A DNA stretch of 64,000 nucleotides from Trematomus loennbergii (lineage: Eukaryota; Chordata; Actinopteri; Perciformes; Nototheniidae), in NCBI GenBank assembly GCA_012861695.1, contig JAAOOA010000066.1:1266419-1330418 (forward strand), read 5' to 3'. The notes below the pieces were generated by a model. It did no database searches, was not told where the DNA came from, and saw only the letters and a list, made by a program, of their open reading frames with translations. A program made the translations under genes and the position numbers. Numbering within the stretch: position 1 is the stretch's first letter; each line of letters opens with the position of its first letter. Shown in pieces: positions 20,631 through 33,518 of this stretch.

Positions 20631-21571
20631 AGGAGAGACGGTGGAATCAGCTTGTTCCTCTGCTGCTGTTCAGTTCCTGAGGAGGTGTTGAGCAGTGTCT
20701 CAGTGTCCTCCTGTTTGCACACGCTCAGACCTGAACTGCTCCTGGAAGATGTCTCAGAGTTAATGACAGCTACATGATGTAAGGAGACATTCTTAGTTCA
20801 GAACTTTCCATTTAAAGGGATAGCACCCTGCTGGTGGTCTTCAACTTCGCTCAGTATGAGAACTTTAAAATAATGACAGATAGCCTTCATTTTGTTAAAT
20901 GTTTGAAATGAACCCACACTTTCTCTGTTCTCCAGGAAAAGGGTTATTTTGTATTATTAAATATAGACTTTTGTTTACTTTCTTTGTTACACACCCAATC
21001 CATGATTGGACAGAGGAAACAAATACTCTGTGAATATCGGTAATATCTAATCAGCAATTATGGCACTTACTAACTTAAAAAGTGACCTTAGTCAAACAGA
21101 GATTTTGAATGTCTGGATCCAAGGGATGTGAAGTGTGCTCTCCTTTCTCTAGAGCCCACCACGGTTGAGTGTTACAGAAGAACACAAACATGAGGATTCT
21201 TTTTTCTTTTTGCACGTAGGCCGAGCAGCTCCACTGAAGCAGTGTACTGTCGTTTTGGAGAAGTAAATAATATCGCTTTACAGTGTTTTTTTCCCCCCAG
21301 CTGACTTTCAAATGACTGTTACAGCTCCTTCAACGGCGTCTGGATTGCATTGTTTTAACACTATGCTCGTGCAGTCAGTATCCTGCAGACTTTACTTTGT
21401 TAAGTGTGAAGGGGAGATAAGTTTCTATCTTTCGTGTTTACTTTCTGTTCTTGGTGTCACTCCATCAGGCTTCTTCTGTTTGTGTTTGTGCACAATCTCT
21501 ATAGTTAACACTTTATTTGTAAAGACAAAACATTGTTGAGTGTCTTGCTTTGTACTTTGAGTTGAAATAAA
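20631..21571 (+). other. gnpda2 3' UTR with polyadenylation signal
   Basis: The unique sequence after the stop runs to an AATAAA at 21566-21571, the first canonical signal in a good context (GAAATAAAGTTTAAGTGG, then a TGATGTCC-rich stretch). This gives a 3' UTR of about 0.95 kb. No repeat was recognised within it. Confidence 0.6.
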
Positions 21572-21784
21572 GTTTAAGTGGAAAATGATGTCCACTTTAA
21601 TTCTAACATGTAGTGAAGCATTCTCTCCACAGTGGGGCAGTCACTCCTAAGAGTCCAAACCAATGGAAGCTGTACTGATGAGATGCAGTGTGATGGTTTG
21701 ATTCCCCAGCGTTCAACATTTCAGTCATGACTTTTGAATTCTACCAGAAAAATAAATCAATCATGATGTATACAATGCCAAGCC

Positions 21785-22155
21785 CTCAAACATCCCAAAC
21801 CCCCTACAGGAGCCATTTAGGGTTACGTTTCTTGCCCAATGACACTTAAGCAATAGCTCACAACAGGCCGTGGTATATGGCCATTATATCACAGTTAAGG
21901 GGCGTGGTTCGGCCCGACGCGAAGCGAAGCAGTTTGCTTTTCAGCCCAACTGTATACTGTTTTTCTCAGACGCGGAGGGATACTGACTTGTTGTGAAAAG
22001 TAACTTACAATTCTACCCGTGGTATACGCTCAGTATATTACGGCTAAGAACCAATCAGATTGCTTGATTTGACTTGTCCGTTTTATAATTCCCTATAACG
22101 ACTGCAGGGGCTGGGAATCGAACCGCAGACCCTCTGTTTGGTATACACCCGTTTC
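21785..22155 (-). repeat. Minus-strand SINE-like sequence split by a MITE
   Basis: Read on the minus strand, about 22155-22095 has a tRNA-like B box (GGTTCGATTCCCAGCCCC), and about 21850-21785 has a V-SINE-like centre (CATTGGGCAAGAAACGTAACC). Between them is a palindromic AT-rich block (about 21862-22092) beginning CCGTGGTATATGGCC and containing AACCAATCAGATTGCTTG, which looks like a later MITE insertion. Boundaries are approximate. Confidence 0.45.
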
Positions 22156-25070
22156 ACCCCTGAGGTTTTCACTTGCCGTGCAGTTACAGCCACCAGATGG
22201 TGCCGTAGTATAAAACACCACCAATGAAGTCTGAAGTTATGCATGTAAAGGAAATTGGTAATCACTAGTTACAAAACAATGTCATTCAATCCAAAAGTGT
22301 TACATGGACAATGTCCTGAGTATTCTGAGTGCAGCAGTTTGAAACACGTCACACTGAGCTGCCTGCCTGAATCAGGTTCAGTCTGACACAGGAAACCGTG
22401 CTGCGTTAGCATTTCTGCCCTTCTAAAATGCATGTTGCTGATTAAATATGACATGTATAAATACTGAGTAATTACTGTATTATGATGCAGTGAGGCTTGG
22501 CAGCAGGGAGGCAGCAGCTCCGAGTTTCATTGTCTTCTCACGCTTGCTTTTTGTTTCTTTCATTGATGGTAAAGCAAACACAATGGTGCTAATCTGAAGG
22601 GAAATACATAGAACCAAAACTCGATCCAAACTACTTTATTTGTAGAGCCAGGGATAGGTACATGAATGTTCAGCATTCACATACAGATAGTGGACCAGGA
22701 GGACAACTGTTAGTCAAACACTCTCATATCATCAACATCATTTATAGGTATTAATGTGGTGAACCTGTTTGAAAACCTTTATTGCTCCACCAGCAGGGAC
22801 ATACATATTGTTACAGCAAAGTGGACAGTGCACATAAAAGGTCAAATATAAATAAAGGGGCAACCGTCAATAAAAAATAATAATTGAAAATCAAATAGTA
22901 CACATCCAAGTAGCAGCAATATCAAAGAAAGTAAACAAAAGTCCTGTAGTTACAGCCAGTAATAACCTTAATATATTGTTAAATGTGTGTATATGTATAT
23001 ATATATATATGTATATATATATATGTATATATATGTATATATATATGTATATATATATATTGCAGTTTTATTTCGACAGTCTTAGGTAGTGAGTTAGCAG
23101 AAGTGTGTGTGTGTGTGACAGATAAACCATAAGCCTAATTATGAAAAATCAATGTGGACTGATATCACCACAGCAGTCACTCTTCATAACTTTGGAATGG
23201 AGGGTCCAATAATCTATCAACCATGGTCCACAGAGAGGTTTTTGGCCGACCTGAACTCGCCAGTCTTGGTCCTGAGTTGCTATGGCCTTCTGTTTTCAAA
23301 AATCGTGACACTTAGAATTATTTCACATTTTACAATGGAGGGTCAATGGCAGTTATATGAAAGAAAGCAGCTAGAAACGCCCAACTAGGTGCACTTAAGC
23401 AGTGTGATAAGACAATCATGCACACCAAATATGGTGACTGTACCACATACTCTTATAGTTAGGAGTTATATGATGATCATCCCTTTTTCGCTATAATGGG
23501 TGTCAATGACAGCTATAGCAAAGGAAGAGGCTAGAGGTGCCAAATATGGTACACTTGAGAGGAAGGAGGAAACCATCACAGATGCCAAATGTCATGACTG
23601 TAGCATCCACAGTTAACCATAACCCTAACCCTAAACCAATGACATGGCCACCCTTAACACCTCACTCAGTTCTAGCTTTATTCTTTCTAGTGGAGGTGAC
23701 CTGGGTAATCACATAGAGCTAGGGTTGGGCATGAATTAGCTAATTTACCAGATAAAAATCACTCAACTAAACATATTTACATTTCTGGCTCCTCAGCATT
23801 GAGGTTAGCATGCGTGCCACAGGTCATTTACCTCCAGCAGCACATTTGTTCCCCATCAGGGGTCACACTCACTAATAATGTAATGTCCTGCTCAGCCTGA
23901 GGCGGCTCACCTGCAGCTCCACTTAGGCCGCTCCACACACATCACACGGGAACATGTTCTATTTAGAGGCTGGGTGATGTATGGAAGCAGGTCTGAGGTG
24001 TGACTGACACACAGGAAGCGGCAGCACATAATCCACATCATACCCAGGGCTCGGAGCTGTCTTTAATCCCCTATCAGAGGACCTTTATTACATACTGCCT
24101 TGTTGGAAGAAAATGTTTTGCAGATTAGAAGTAAAAGGAACACAGGTTGGCAAAAAGATTGCATTAATTGTGCTGTCACTTGTAAATGGCAATACTTAAG
24201 CACTTTATTGAGTACACATTAAAGCTTAATAATAAAAAACTAATAAGAGAGAAATGGCTTGGGAATGTGTCATAGTAATTCATTCAAAAAGGACATTGAT
24301 TTTTGTATAATAACTACAGTAATAAATGGGGCGAAGCCTGCGAGCTAGTTCAGGCAGTCAACTCAAGCACTTATGCTGCATTCATACATAACGCCCCTTG
24401 CCACTCTACAACCAACCAAACAGAGTCTCCTTAATATGCCGCTCTATTTAACCTGCCAGATATCTCTCTATGCATTGCTTGCTGCTGCTATTGCTGCAGC
24501 TACTTCCACGTCGCTGCTGCTTGCCTGCCCACCACTCCAGCTTCCACCCCAGCTTCCACCTGTAGGCTCGGGGGTTAGTTATTTAATCATCACTCATGGT
24601 GCTATGTATATCTGTGGAGTGATGAGGCCCGAGCCTAGACGCCAAACTCAACTATATGCTGCTTCTAATAAACATGTTAAAGAAACACGTGAGTTGTCTG
24701 ACTGAAGTAAAGTTCTTGGCAATAAGTCTTGCAGTAATATTCTTTTCAATATCTTTAATTGTGAATTCATCGTTGAAAAACACAAGGGTAATATTAGCTC
24801 AGAATATTAAATATGAACATGTTAATGGTTTGCTAGTAGCCTACACTTTCATTTGCTTCATTTGGAAAACCCAATACAATTTACTAACACACAACAAAGT
24901 GATAACGTCAAACCCTTTCGTCCACTGGGACCGCTTTGTATAAATAAATAAGTCTAATATTTAGTAATGAGCCATAGAGAAATATCTTAATGAGTTAGGC
25001 CTGTTGACTGACCTGGTCTTAATATTAGGATCAATATGTATCTATAAATGGCTAAAAACAAACTACTTCA
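22156..25070. other. Intergenic DNA, little recognised
   Basis: Contains a compound TA/TG microsatellite (22988-23061) and a short GT run at about 23104. Several short open frames are present without family signatures. I see no gene. Confidence 0.6.
22988..23061. repeat. TA/TG compound microsatellite
   Basis: Alternating TATATATATA and GTATATATA units with TG interruptions. Confidence 0.95.
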
Positions 25071-25074
25071 CGGT

Positions 25075-25330
25075 CGCATGACTTTATGTCACCGCTAAGC
25101 TAAAGGCTGCTAATGTTCGGCGTATTGACGTTTAGTAGTCTTATTTCTAAGCTCTTTAGCAACCAGTGTTTTTTAAGACATGTAAAAGATTTAGAAGTTC
25201 ACCAGTGGGGAATTTTCTGATGTATTTTTATGTCTTAGAAAAAGATGTGACAATCTCTTCAGCTTATTTTAGGCATCCAAACAAAAACTCAGTTCACAAC
25301 CAACAGGAAGTACTAAAATGCTGACTAAAT
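25075..25330 (+). repeat. Dispersed repeat, copy 2
   Basis: Shares CACCGCTAAGCTAAAGG, GCTAATGTTCGG, TTTAGTAGTC, CACCAGTGGGG and TTTAGGCATCC-type motifs in the same order as copy 1 (11990-12260). It carries the uninterrupted version of the site where the TTAA MITE sits in copy 3. Confidence 0.65.
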
Positions 25331-26095
25331 GTTCTGTTTAAAAATCATTAACGCAACGCTCTATAAACCTGGAAACCTGGTTAAATAATACAAATTATAA
25401 AAATAACAAAATTATAACAATAATAAAAAAAATGCCTACCCCCTGTTCTTTTTATAACAATACACCCAAAAAAGGTGTCCCATCTTTGAGAGTACTTCGC
25501 TAAAACGTTGTCTTTTGACATCACTAATTACAAATGTTCATAGTTTATTTAGATCTACATGTTTATAATATGGTAATGTTATGGCTATAAAACAGTCACA
25601 TAAATATTCTTGAAGCAGGCAGGGAACACGCCTCAGTAAACAGGACTGCTCACTTGACTGCTCCTGGAGAAGTGAATATTTACTGAGCATGTGCAGGGGG
25701 GTCTCAGAGGTCTGGCTGCCGGAGAAATTGATCAGTGGATGCAGAGGGATCCGATTAGTTTTATTGGCATGTCATATACTGTCAGCATCCTCTCTGATCA
25801 CTGGAGCAGGAGGAGACTGCTCATCCAGTTGAATAATGCTGCTGAAAACACACACTATGATCATTTACTGAATATACACACACAGGGAGTCTAGAAAATG
25901 CTTTAAAATATATAAAATTCCATATCAGCATACTGCAGTGACATACAGAAAGCTCATTAAGCTTGACAGATAAAAGGAATAACATTATAACTATAAAAAA
26001 TGAGTTTAATGTATAATATGTAATATCACATGCCAAGGATCAAGTGCAGCAGAAACACCAAAGCATATTTTATGATACATGGTTTGCAAGAATGG

Positions 26096-27236
26096 ATAGA
26101 GTGGCGAAGTCCCTCCCCTTCCGGTGGACCTCCATGGGACCTTATTTCGGAAAAATTATGTATTGAAGTCAATGGAGAGAGAAAGATTATCTTTCGATCC
26201 CGTTTGAATTGTGCCACGAATTACACATATGATTTGTCAATTTAAAAGATAATTTTGCAAGTCAAAAAAAAAAAAAAGTGTCGTAAAACTGTGAAGTAAC
26301 ACATTTGTTTGTGTGAAACGCTCAATGAACTACATCTCTGGTCAACAACACACGTCACCAAGATGGCCGTCACTACTGTCTTGTCAACACAACGATTGAC
26401 TACCCTCACTATCACCACAATGAAACACGTCCTGAAGAATGTCATGCAAAGCTGCCTGCCTGCCTTCCTTTGATTCTCTCTGAACTGCCTGGTCGTTTTA
26501 ATGTTTAATGTCAACCATTTGTGCAGATAGCATGAAGTAGAGAAGATCGCCGATGCTAACGTTAGCGTTAGCATTTCTCCCCCGGGCTTAAATGGTGTAT
26601 TATAGAATGATCACACCGGTGACAGTACTATTCAAAGGGTTCACGAAATATGACTACTACTCTTACTGTTTAACATTTTGGGTTACTTAATGTTACTTCA
26701 TGTTAAGGCTAATAAAAATGACAAGGCTGTAATGCTAACTAACATGCTAGCTACTAGCTAGGTAGCTAACTTGATCAAGCCACTCCTGGTCCTTTCATCA
26801 GACGGGAAGCAAAAGAACGAGCAAGACCCATTGCTGGTATAATAACAACCTGGTACTAAGCACACAGGCATCTTGTTAAAGTTATCTTATCTTAGCCAGC
26901 GCCATATAGATAGATTATATCTATATTGCGCTGATCTTAGCTATCTGAATGGTGGAGGAAACAATTGTGACATCACTTAACGCGACTCTGGGATTTGTAG
27001 TCTTTCTAGTTACGTATTTTTCATAGTCTTATATTTCAACAGTTTTACGACAAACTGTGACTTTTTTGACATGGAAATTATTTTTTAAGATTGACAAACA
27101 TCATATGTGTAATTCATGGCACAATTCAAACGGGATCGAAAGATAAGTTTTCTCTCCCCATTGACTTCAATGCATAATCTTTCCGAAATAAGGTCCCATT
27201 ACCCGGAAGTAGGTGGGCGTGACTTCGCCACTCTAT
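26096..27236. mobile_element. Foldback DNA element, 1.1 kb with arms of about 190 bp
   Basis: ATAGAGTGGCGAAGTC at 26096 is repeated inverted ending at 27236. The two arms (to about 26290 and from about 27030) match over most of their length, including TTGACTTCAATG-type and GATCCCGTTTGAATTGTGCC segments. The spacer holds no convincing coding frame. It looks like a non-autonomous terminal-inverted-repeat element of unidentified superfamily. Confidence 0.75.
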
Positions 27237-27346
27237 TGCTTTTACAGATGGCTGCTGGTCATCTATTCTGCAAACAAGTTTATAAATCCCAGAGGCCTGC
27301 TGAGTTCTCCCACTAACTGTTAACAACCTCACACATGTTCAAAACG

Positions 27347-27403
27347 TATCCATCAAAGCATACATGTGTAGGCCTATATAGGCCTACACATGTATGCTTT
27401 GAT

Positions 27404-27408
<5 letters not shown>
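27347..27408. repeat. Perfect 62-bp palindrome
   Basis: The centre is GGCCTATATAGGCC (27371-27384). Both 31-base arms match without a mismatch or spacer. A TA run (to about 27441) continues from its right end. Confidence 0.95.
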
Positions 27409-27446
<38 letters not shown>

Positions 27447-27559
27447 AATGTCTACAAACATTTAAAACACATTACACACCTGTTTACCCTGCAGTTTATA
27501 CATGTTACTAGTAATGCAAGACTACTAAAACCTGGAGATGAGATTTGATCACTTCTGGT

Positions 27560-28315
27560 TCCCTTGTTTCAAACTCAACGGAATTTTAAACGGGTTTTTG
27601 GTTAGATGTCTGGAATAAGGTCTGTGGTTAACACAAGCTTAAAAGAGTTTCACGTTTTCTTCTTTGACATAAAATATGTCAGTAAACACCTCACTGGTGA
27701 ATGTCTGAAGCTTTTACGTTTCATAATGACAGCGGTTGCTCAAAAGTAACTAAATGAGACTACTAAACGTAAAGTGGACCTATCATGCTATATTTGAATA
27801 ATATAGTGTAGGACCATACCTATATAAGGCATATTTGTATTTTTTTTTTCAAAATACCAAACAGATCATGCATTTTAGCCATGCCTCATTTCGCTCAATT
27901 TGAAAAATGTTAGCTCTGTTTTTGCAAGGGTTGATTCTGTGAGCAACAGCACCATCTAGAGGCCTGGCATATGTACTACAACGTCTCCAGCGCTTTCGAA
28001 CGGCAATGCCGTGGTTGTCTCCTCCTGATTGGTGGAGTTGGCCCAATAGCCGTAGCGCCACCGTCCTGACGTCAGGACAGTGTTCAAATCTGGATCAGTT
28101 TTTATCAGATCCGTTGCAGCCCCTTTTTTAGAGATTTGGGTATGGAGGAAAATAGAGAGGGTTGTGTTTTCTGATACTTGGTGAGTTCCCTGGAACACCG
28201 GGGACACATATTCATGTATAAAAGACGTACCAAAGTGCATTTTGCATGATAGGTCCCCTTTAATCAAGCCGAACATTAGCCACCTTCAGCTTAGCGCTGG
28301 TGACGTGAAGTCTGT
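27560..28315 (-). repeat. Dispersed repeat, copy 3, split by a TTAA MITE
   Basis: Reverse-complement matches to copies 1 and 2 lie at about 27560-27768 and resume at 28264-28315. The gap corresponds to the MITE at 27769-28263. Copy 2 at about 25118-25135 shows the joined site. Confidence 0.65.
27769..28263. mobile_element. TTAA-class MITE, 0.5 kb
   Basis: The right terminus is the inverted TTAAAGGGGACCTATCATGC ending at TTAA 28260-28263. The left terminus is AAAGTGGACCTATCATGC with a mutated target (GTAA). It shares the ACCAAACAGATCATGC-type inside with the element at 18421. No coding capacity. Confidence 0.7.
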
Positions 28316-31300
28316 GCTGTAGTTTGTTTATAGTCTGACGTTAGCCTATACTCCTGTTGATTGCGTTTATGTTTTTGACTTATTTGTATACACCGCTTTG
28401 TCGGAAGGAGCCGCAGAACTGATCCTGTCACTGCCAAACTACTACACTGTTATTATCGTGCATATGACAATAACTTGAACACATTTTGCATGTGGCATGA
28501 TGCTACTGATGGCCAACAGTGTGTGAGGTGGCAGCCTCTGCCTCTATGAATGTGTGTAAATGGGTGAATGCTGACTTGTATTATGTAAAAGTACTTTGAG
28601 GGGTCGTAAAGACTGGAAAAGTACTATATTAATACTGTCCACTAAATACAGTCCATTCACTTTGGTTGTGTTAAAGCAATGTAGCAGGATAATATAAATG
28701 TGATCATAAATAGAAAGCCATCAGCAGCACACACTCCTAACCTATCCCAGAGTCTGTCACTCACATCCTGTGATCCAGTGATTGGAGGTGATTAGGATTT
28801 TCTTTGGATGGGGGATTGGAATTCCCCTTGTGTGGGCACTGTCACCATGGCAACTGGCAGGGCAGCGGTTGCCTACAGCCGGGTCTGTGAAATCCCTGCG
28901 TGATGCAAACACTAACATACTCTGTACAAAGGGAACAGCATCTTGCATCCAAAAGCCTTTTAACCTTTTCATTTGAAGACTAAGGTGCAGGGGTTTGGAA
29001 TATGTCAAGGCTTTTATAGAGCATATATAAAAATACAACAGTCGTCGACCAACATGCTTTACAAAGAGCTTTTTAAAAACACAGACATTTTCCATAAAGA
29101 AAACACAAACGAAGATAAGAGATAAGTAAATTACTAGAGGCATAGAATAAAAAATAAAAACATAACACAAAAGTATAGTGCAGATTTATATACCAATTGG
29201 TCAAGAATGTGTTCATGAAGACATGTAATAGGCAATTTATTTATATAGAACTTTTAAACCCAAGGCAATTCCAAATGCTTTACACAAACTATAAAAGCAT
29301 TATGAAAAAGAAACACAATAATATTACATTTGAATACATTTTTTTTAAATCATTAAAAGAAAGCATTGTACAATTTAAAAACTGAATAATACAGGTATAA
29401 AATAAGAATAAAGGTGACAGTGCAGTGTAAGATATTAATAGTTATTTGATTTAATAAAAAGCAGAAGGAGAAAGAAAAAGAAGTGGGAGTCGCAGCAGAC
29501 CTGCGTAGTTCTGCAAGTTTGTTCCAGATATATGGAGCATAACAACTCAACGATAAAAAGAGATAGTAGATTACATTACATGTTACTTGTTAGACGCTTT
29601 TATCCAAAGCGACTTACATACTCAATACTGTGGGCAATCCCCACAGGAGCAATTTGGGGTGAAGTGTCTCAGGGACACAACGACATGCTGACTGCAGTGG
29701 GTTTTGAACCTGCTTTGGAAGACTTTCACAGTTTAGGAACAATTACCATGGTTCCTAACTGTCCGTGTATGGGGAGCAGTGTTACCAGATCTGAGGGGTT
29801 GGGAGGGTGGAATGGGGGATCAGCACTTCTGAGATGTAATCTGGTGCCAGTCTTATAAATAAACAAATTAGAAATAATCCTAAAAATAAATGTTGCTCTT
29901 CACTGGTAGCCATCCTTCCTTTTAATGTCTCTACGCAGGGTTGACCTGTCAGTATTTCTGTTTTTTGCCACTGATCTGATCCAGCCTCGCTATCAGTGGC
30001 TCTCTCTCCATCTCCTCAGTCTTTCTCTTGGACTTTCTCGGTATGATGGCTTTTCCACAATGTTTAAAACATTAAAACAAATCAGTTGTGTAAAACTACA
30101 CTGAAATAGCATATTATACTACAGAGACTTAACTTAACCCCAGTGCCTCATGGGGGGGTCAATTGAACCACTGGCTGAAGTTACCCCCCAGCATGTGGCT
30201 CACTTTGCCCCACAGACACTTTTTGCTAATCTTTAGCCAAATGATTCACATGGTTTTACACCTTGCAAAATAACCAACATGTATGATACATATTTTCAGA
30301 CCTGGATACATTTGTTTCGACATAACAGTAATTATACCTGACATGTTAAACATTTACTTTGACAAGCAAAACCTGGTTTATTGTAAAAAAAAACACATTT
30401 ACAACTTTACAATGTGCTACTCTCCATCACAGCCAAATATAAATGATGGGTGCTTCTTGAATTTATGGTCACATGACAACAAATGTGCACAGTTCCCTAG
30501 ATAAAGGGGGTGGGTCAACTTACTCACTGGCTCATCTTACCCCACTCTCCCCTACTGTTTTTCTAAAAGGGCAAAAATGTGTCCCAATGTAAAGTTTGGC
30601 AAAATGTTCTCATAACGGTTAAAAATTTGAGTGTGAAACACTGGACACTACTCACAGTCCATGGTCGCCATCTTGGCTACGTAACAAATTGCGGTAAACA
30701 CAGCAATTTTGTATAACTATACAAATACAAGTTATACATGTTTTGTCTATTTAAGTCATGTAGAACTAAACTTGTGTCATAAAGAAGACGTTGTTACCTT
30801 ATAGGGTTAATAAAGCAGTCTGTAATATTTGGTACTGTAAACAATAGTTAGCTAGCTAGCTAACAGTGGCTATCGTCACTGCCTGTGAGGGTACAGCAGC
30901 CATGTTCAATTTGGGGCGACACTACAAGGTTTAATAATTTACCACATGCAGAGTACTAATAGAAGTATATCTGAATTGATACTCAGGAAGTACAGGAAGA
31001 GGAAAATAACAAAAAGTGTGATTTCCTGAATCTAAATATGGCAAAACAATCATCTGTAACCCTAAGAAGAGCTTACTTGGTGCTACAATATGGTACATCC
31101 TAAAACCTGACTAATGTATCCAGGATACTGAAATTGTCCAAAAAGAAAATTGAGTTGAGAGAAAACTACTATTTGAAGGTTTTTGTATAAAAATGAGAGC
31201 TTTGAGATTGGCAGGTAATTGTTAGGACCATACAGATCTAAATTGATCAGAGGGTAAATGACAGCATGTTTCAAGTTGAGAACTCGAGGACGGCCTGGCA

Positions 31301-31380
31301 GTGAGCGGGTAATAAACCTTAAAAGCTGTCCTGCGTTTAGGAAGTAAGTGGAAAATGTAATAGGCCAATGATCATTTAAA
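28316..31380. other. Intergenic DNA with one truncated SINE
   Basis: Apart from the SINE at 29573-29722 and a CCCC-rich stretch near 30150-30545, I recognise nothing. No frame shows a known family. Confidence 0.6.
29573..29722 (-). repeat. Truncated V-SINE-like SINE
   Basis: On the minus strand it keeps the tail (AAGTCGCTTTGGATAAAAGC), the centre and part of the B box, but ends near 29722 before the A box. Same family as 13220-13412. Confidence 0.8.
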
Positions 31381-31387
31381 GAATAGC

Positions 31388-31640
31388 CTGGTGCTTAGTG
31401 TGTGTCAGAGTGAGAGTGACAGTGGAGGACAGCTGTGGATAATGGGAGCAGAGAGGAAATGAGCAGTTAGGTGGCCAAGTGGTAGAAATGTACAGTGTAG
31501 GTTTCAGCTTGTCTCACTAAACACTAAACACTGCAGCTACTCAAGAGCCAAGTAAAGATCTTGTGTCTGGCTTCCAACTGCTGGGCCAAGACGTCTAGCA
31601 TCGACGTCGCCCTGGAGGCAAAACACAATCTCCCCTGAAG
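31388..31640 (+). repeat. Left copy of an old direct duplication
   Basis: About 31388-31480 and 31600-31645 resemble 38431-38515 and 38560-38595: shared segments include GGACAGCTGTGG, AGGGAGGAAATGAGC-like and CCTGAAGCAGG. The copy ends with a donor-like GCAG|GTAAAG at about 31643. Possibly a duplicated exon or regulatory region; unidentified. Confidence 0.5.
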
Positions 31641-32539
31641 CAGGTAAAGTTGAAACTGCCTTCACATGATACCCAATATGCTCTTTGCTCAAATAAACTA
31701 CAGCAGAAATCCAGAGTTTCGATTTTCTTTACTTCCTCTAAGAAAAAGGACAGTCTGTGTCTTCAGTCCTCCACAGAGCGGACGAAAAGCGTAATGAATG
31801 TGACCCTGTCAGTCAATACTATAGACTGTTTATTGTCAATACATGTACGTCTGTCAGAAACACTTCATCATAGATACACTATGATGCTAATGAGGCTAAC
31901 GTCAATTGTCAAGTTTTTAGTGTTGAAAGTCAAAGTAGTAAATATACAGTTTGTACTGCGTTGACAGAAATAAAACACTGACAAGCCAAGGGAATCCTAG
32001 TATAGGTGTAATCCTGCTGCCGGCCCCTCCTCCACCGGCATCCTGACCGGACATCGATCCTCTATCCATTTAAATTGAACCATGAATCCACGCCGCTCAT
32101 CGATCTCCAATAACATTGTGTAAGTAAGTGTTTGCCTGACTGACTATCCTAATTGGGCTCATTGTAGATAAAAAAAGGCGCGGTATTATACATTTTATGA
32201 TGTGATTGGCCCAAACTTCTGAATCTGCATTTACCACCAGTCAAATGACAGCAGATGTTTTCACCCAAAAATGGTCGCGGCCTTGCATAGAGGGAAAGTA
32301 TCCTGAAATGTTGCTCTCATCTATTGTTGCCCCCCCTGATAGCTTTAGCCGCTTCATGCAGCTGGTATCTGATTACACGTTGAAAGGTCAGCAGCAGTTG
32401 AGGTAATAGTTGATATCATTTTAAACTTCAGCTTGGTGACAATTTAGTGCGTTGCACCTAATCCTTCCATATGAACAACAGCAGAGCCAGAGCAGAGTAT
32501 TGTACTGCTGATCATAAAAAGGCTTTTATTCATTTCTGG

Positions 32540-32845
32540 AGGATATCAAAAAATATCTCTTACTAGTAAGAATGCGAGTTCTTGATATCAAAAATGCAAT
32601 TCTTACTAGTAATAATGTTTATTTCTGATATCAAAAATTGAATTTTAACTAGTTAGAATGCAAATTCTTGATATCACAAATTCAATTGTAACTAGTTGTT
32701 ATGTGTATTTCTGATATCAGAAATGCGATTTTAACTAGTGAGATTTGCATAGTTTTTCTCATTAATTTCAATGGGAGTTGGAATTTGAACTAGTTCAAAT
32801 GCCAATTGCTGATATCAGTAATTCATTTGTTACTAGTTAGGGTGT
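32540..32845. repeat. Left GATATC/ACTAGT periodic array
   Basis: GATATC recurs at about 32551, 32585, 32627 and onward, alternating with ACTAGT, ACTAGTT or TACTAGTAA motifs. The right array at 37945-38400 is its inverted counterpart. Confidence 0.85.
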
Positions 32846-33518
32846 GCTAGGACCCAACGGTGTCCTAGCACAAAGTGCGAGGAATCTATTGTTATTGTAG
32901 GAATTCTTATTATTATTCGCCATCTTTCCTGCTTTTGAGGCCTTTAGGACGCTCCAAAAGTTGTATAATTTTGCACGGACGCCAGGACCGGTAAAAATGT
33001 ACTCCATGCAACACATGGAGTCAATGGGTTTAAATTGTCCAACATCATTTTGAAAAAGATTACATAGTCGCACCGTAACTCCGAATGACCTGAAATGTTG
33101 CACACATATCCGGGTGGACATGTTCTACAAATAATCCTCTTGGAAGCCTAAGCTCCGCCTACTTTAAAAAAAAAATTAGCATAATGTTCAAAACAGTTAA
33201 ATATTCACTTAAATTTCAATTTTTAGTTTTTCAACACTAAACTTCGTATACAGCATCGGTGAAGGGTCAGACTAGGGATGTTAAGATTCACCGATTCGCA
33301 TCGGTGCACCGGCATAAACGTTCAAGATGCGAGTGCACCGGTTGAAAGAGTGCACATCGGCTACAGTTTGGGTTGAACTCGCGATGCATCGATTGTAGCG
33401 TCTTTGCATCGGTAAAAAAACGATTCATTCATATAATATCCTCTCATCCTGTCAGCACTCAGCAGAGACGATCTTTGCTCCGCACTACGGAGGCCGAGAG
33501 TCTCAGTTATCAACAAAC

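Noticed and set aside
23605..23640. AACCCTAACCCTAA-like sequence resembling a telomere repeat
   Set aside because: Only about two or three units, in ordinary unique sequence; too short to be an interstitial telomere tract.
24373..24705. A 110-codon open frame with an Ala-rich stretch
   Set aside because: The stretch comes from a GCTGCTGCT-like simple sequence; there is no other sign of coding.
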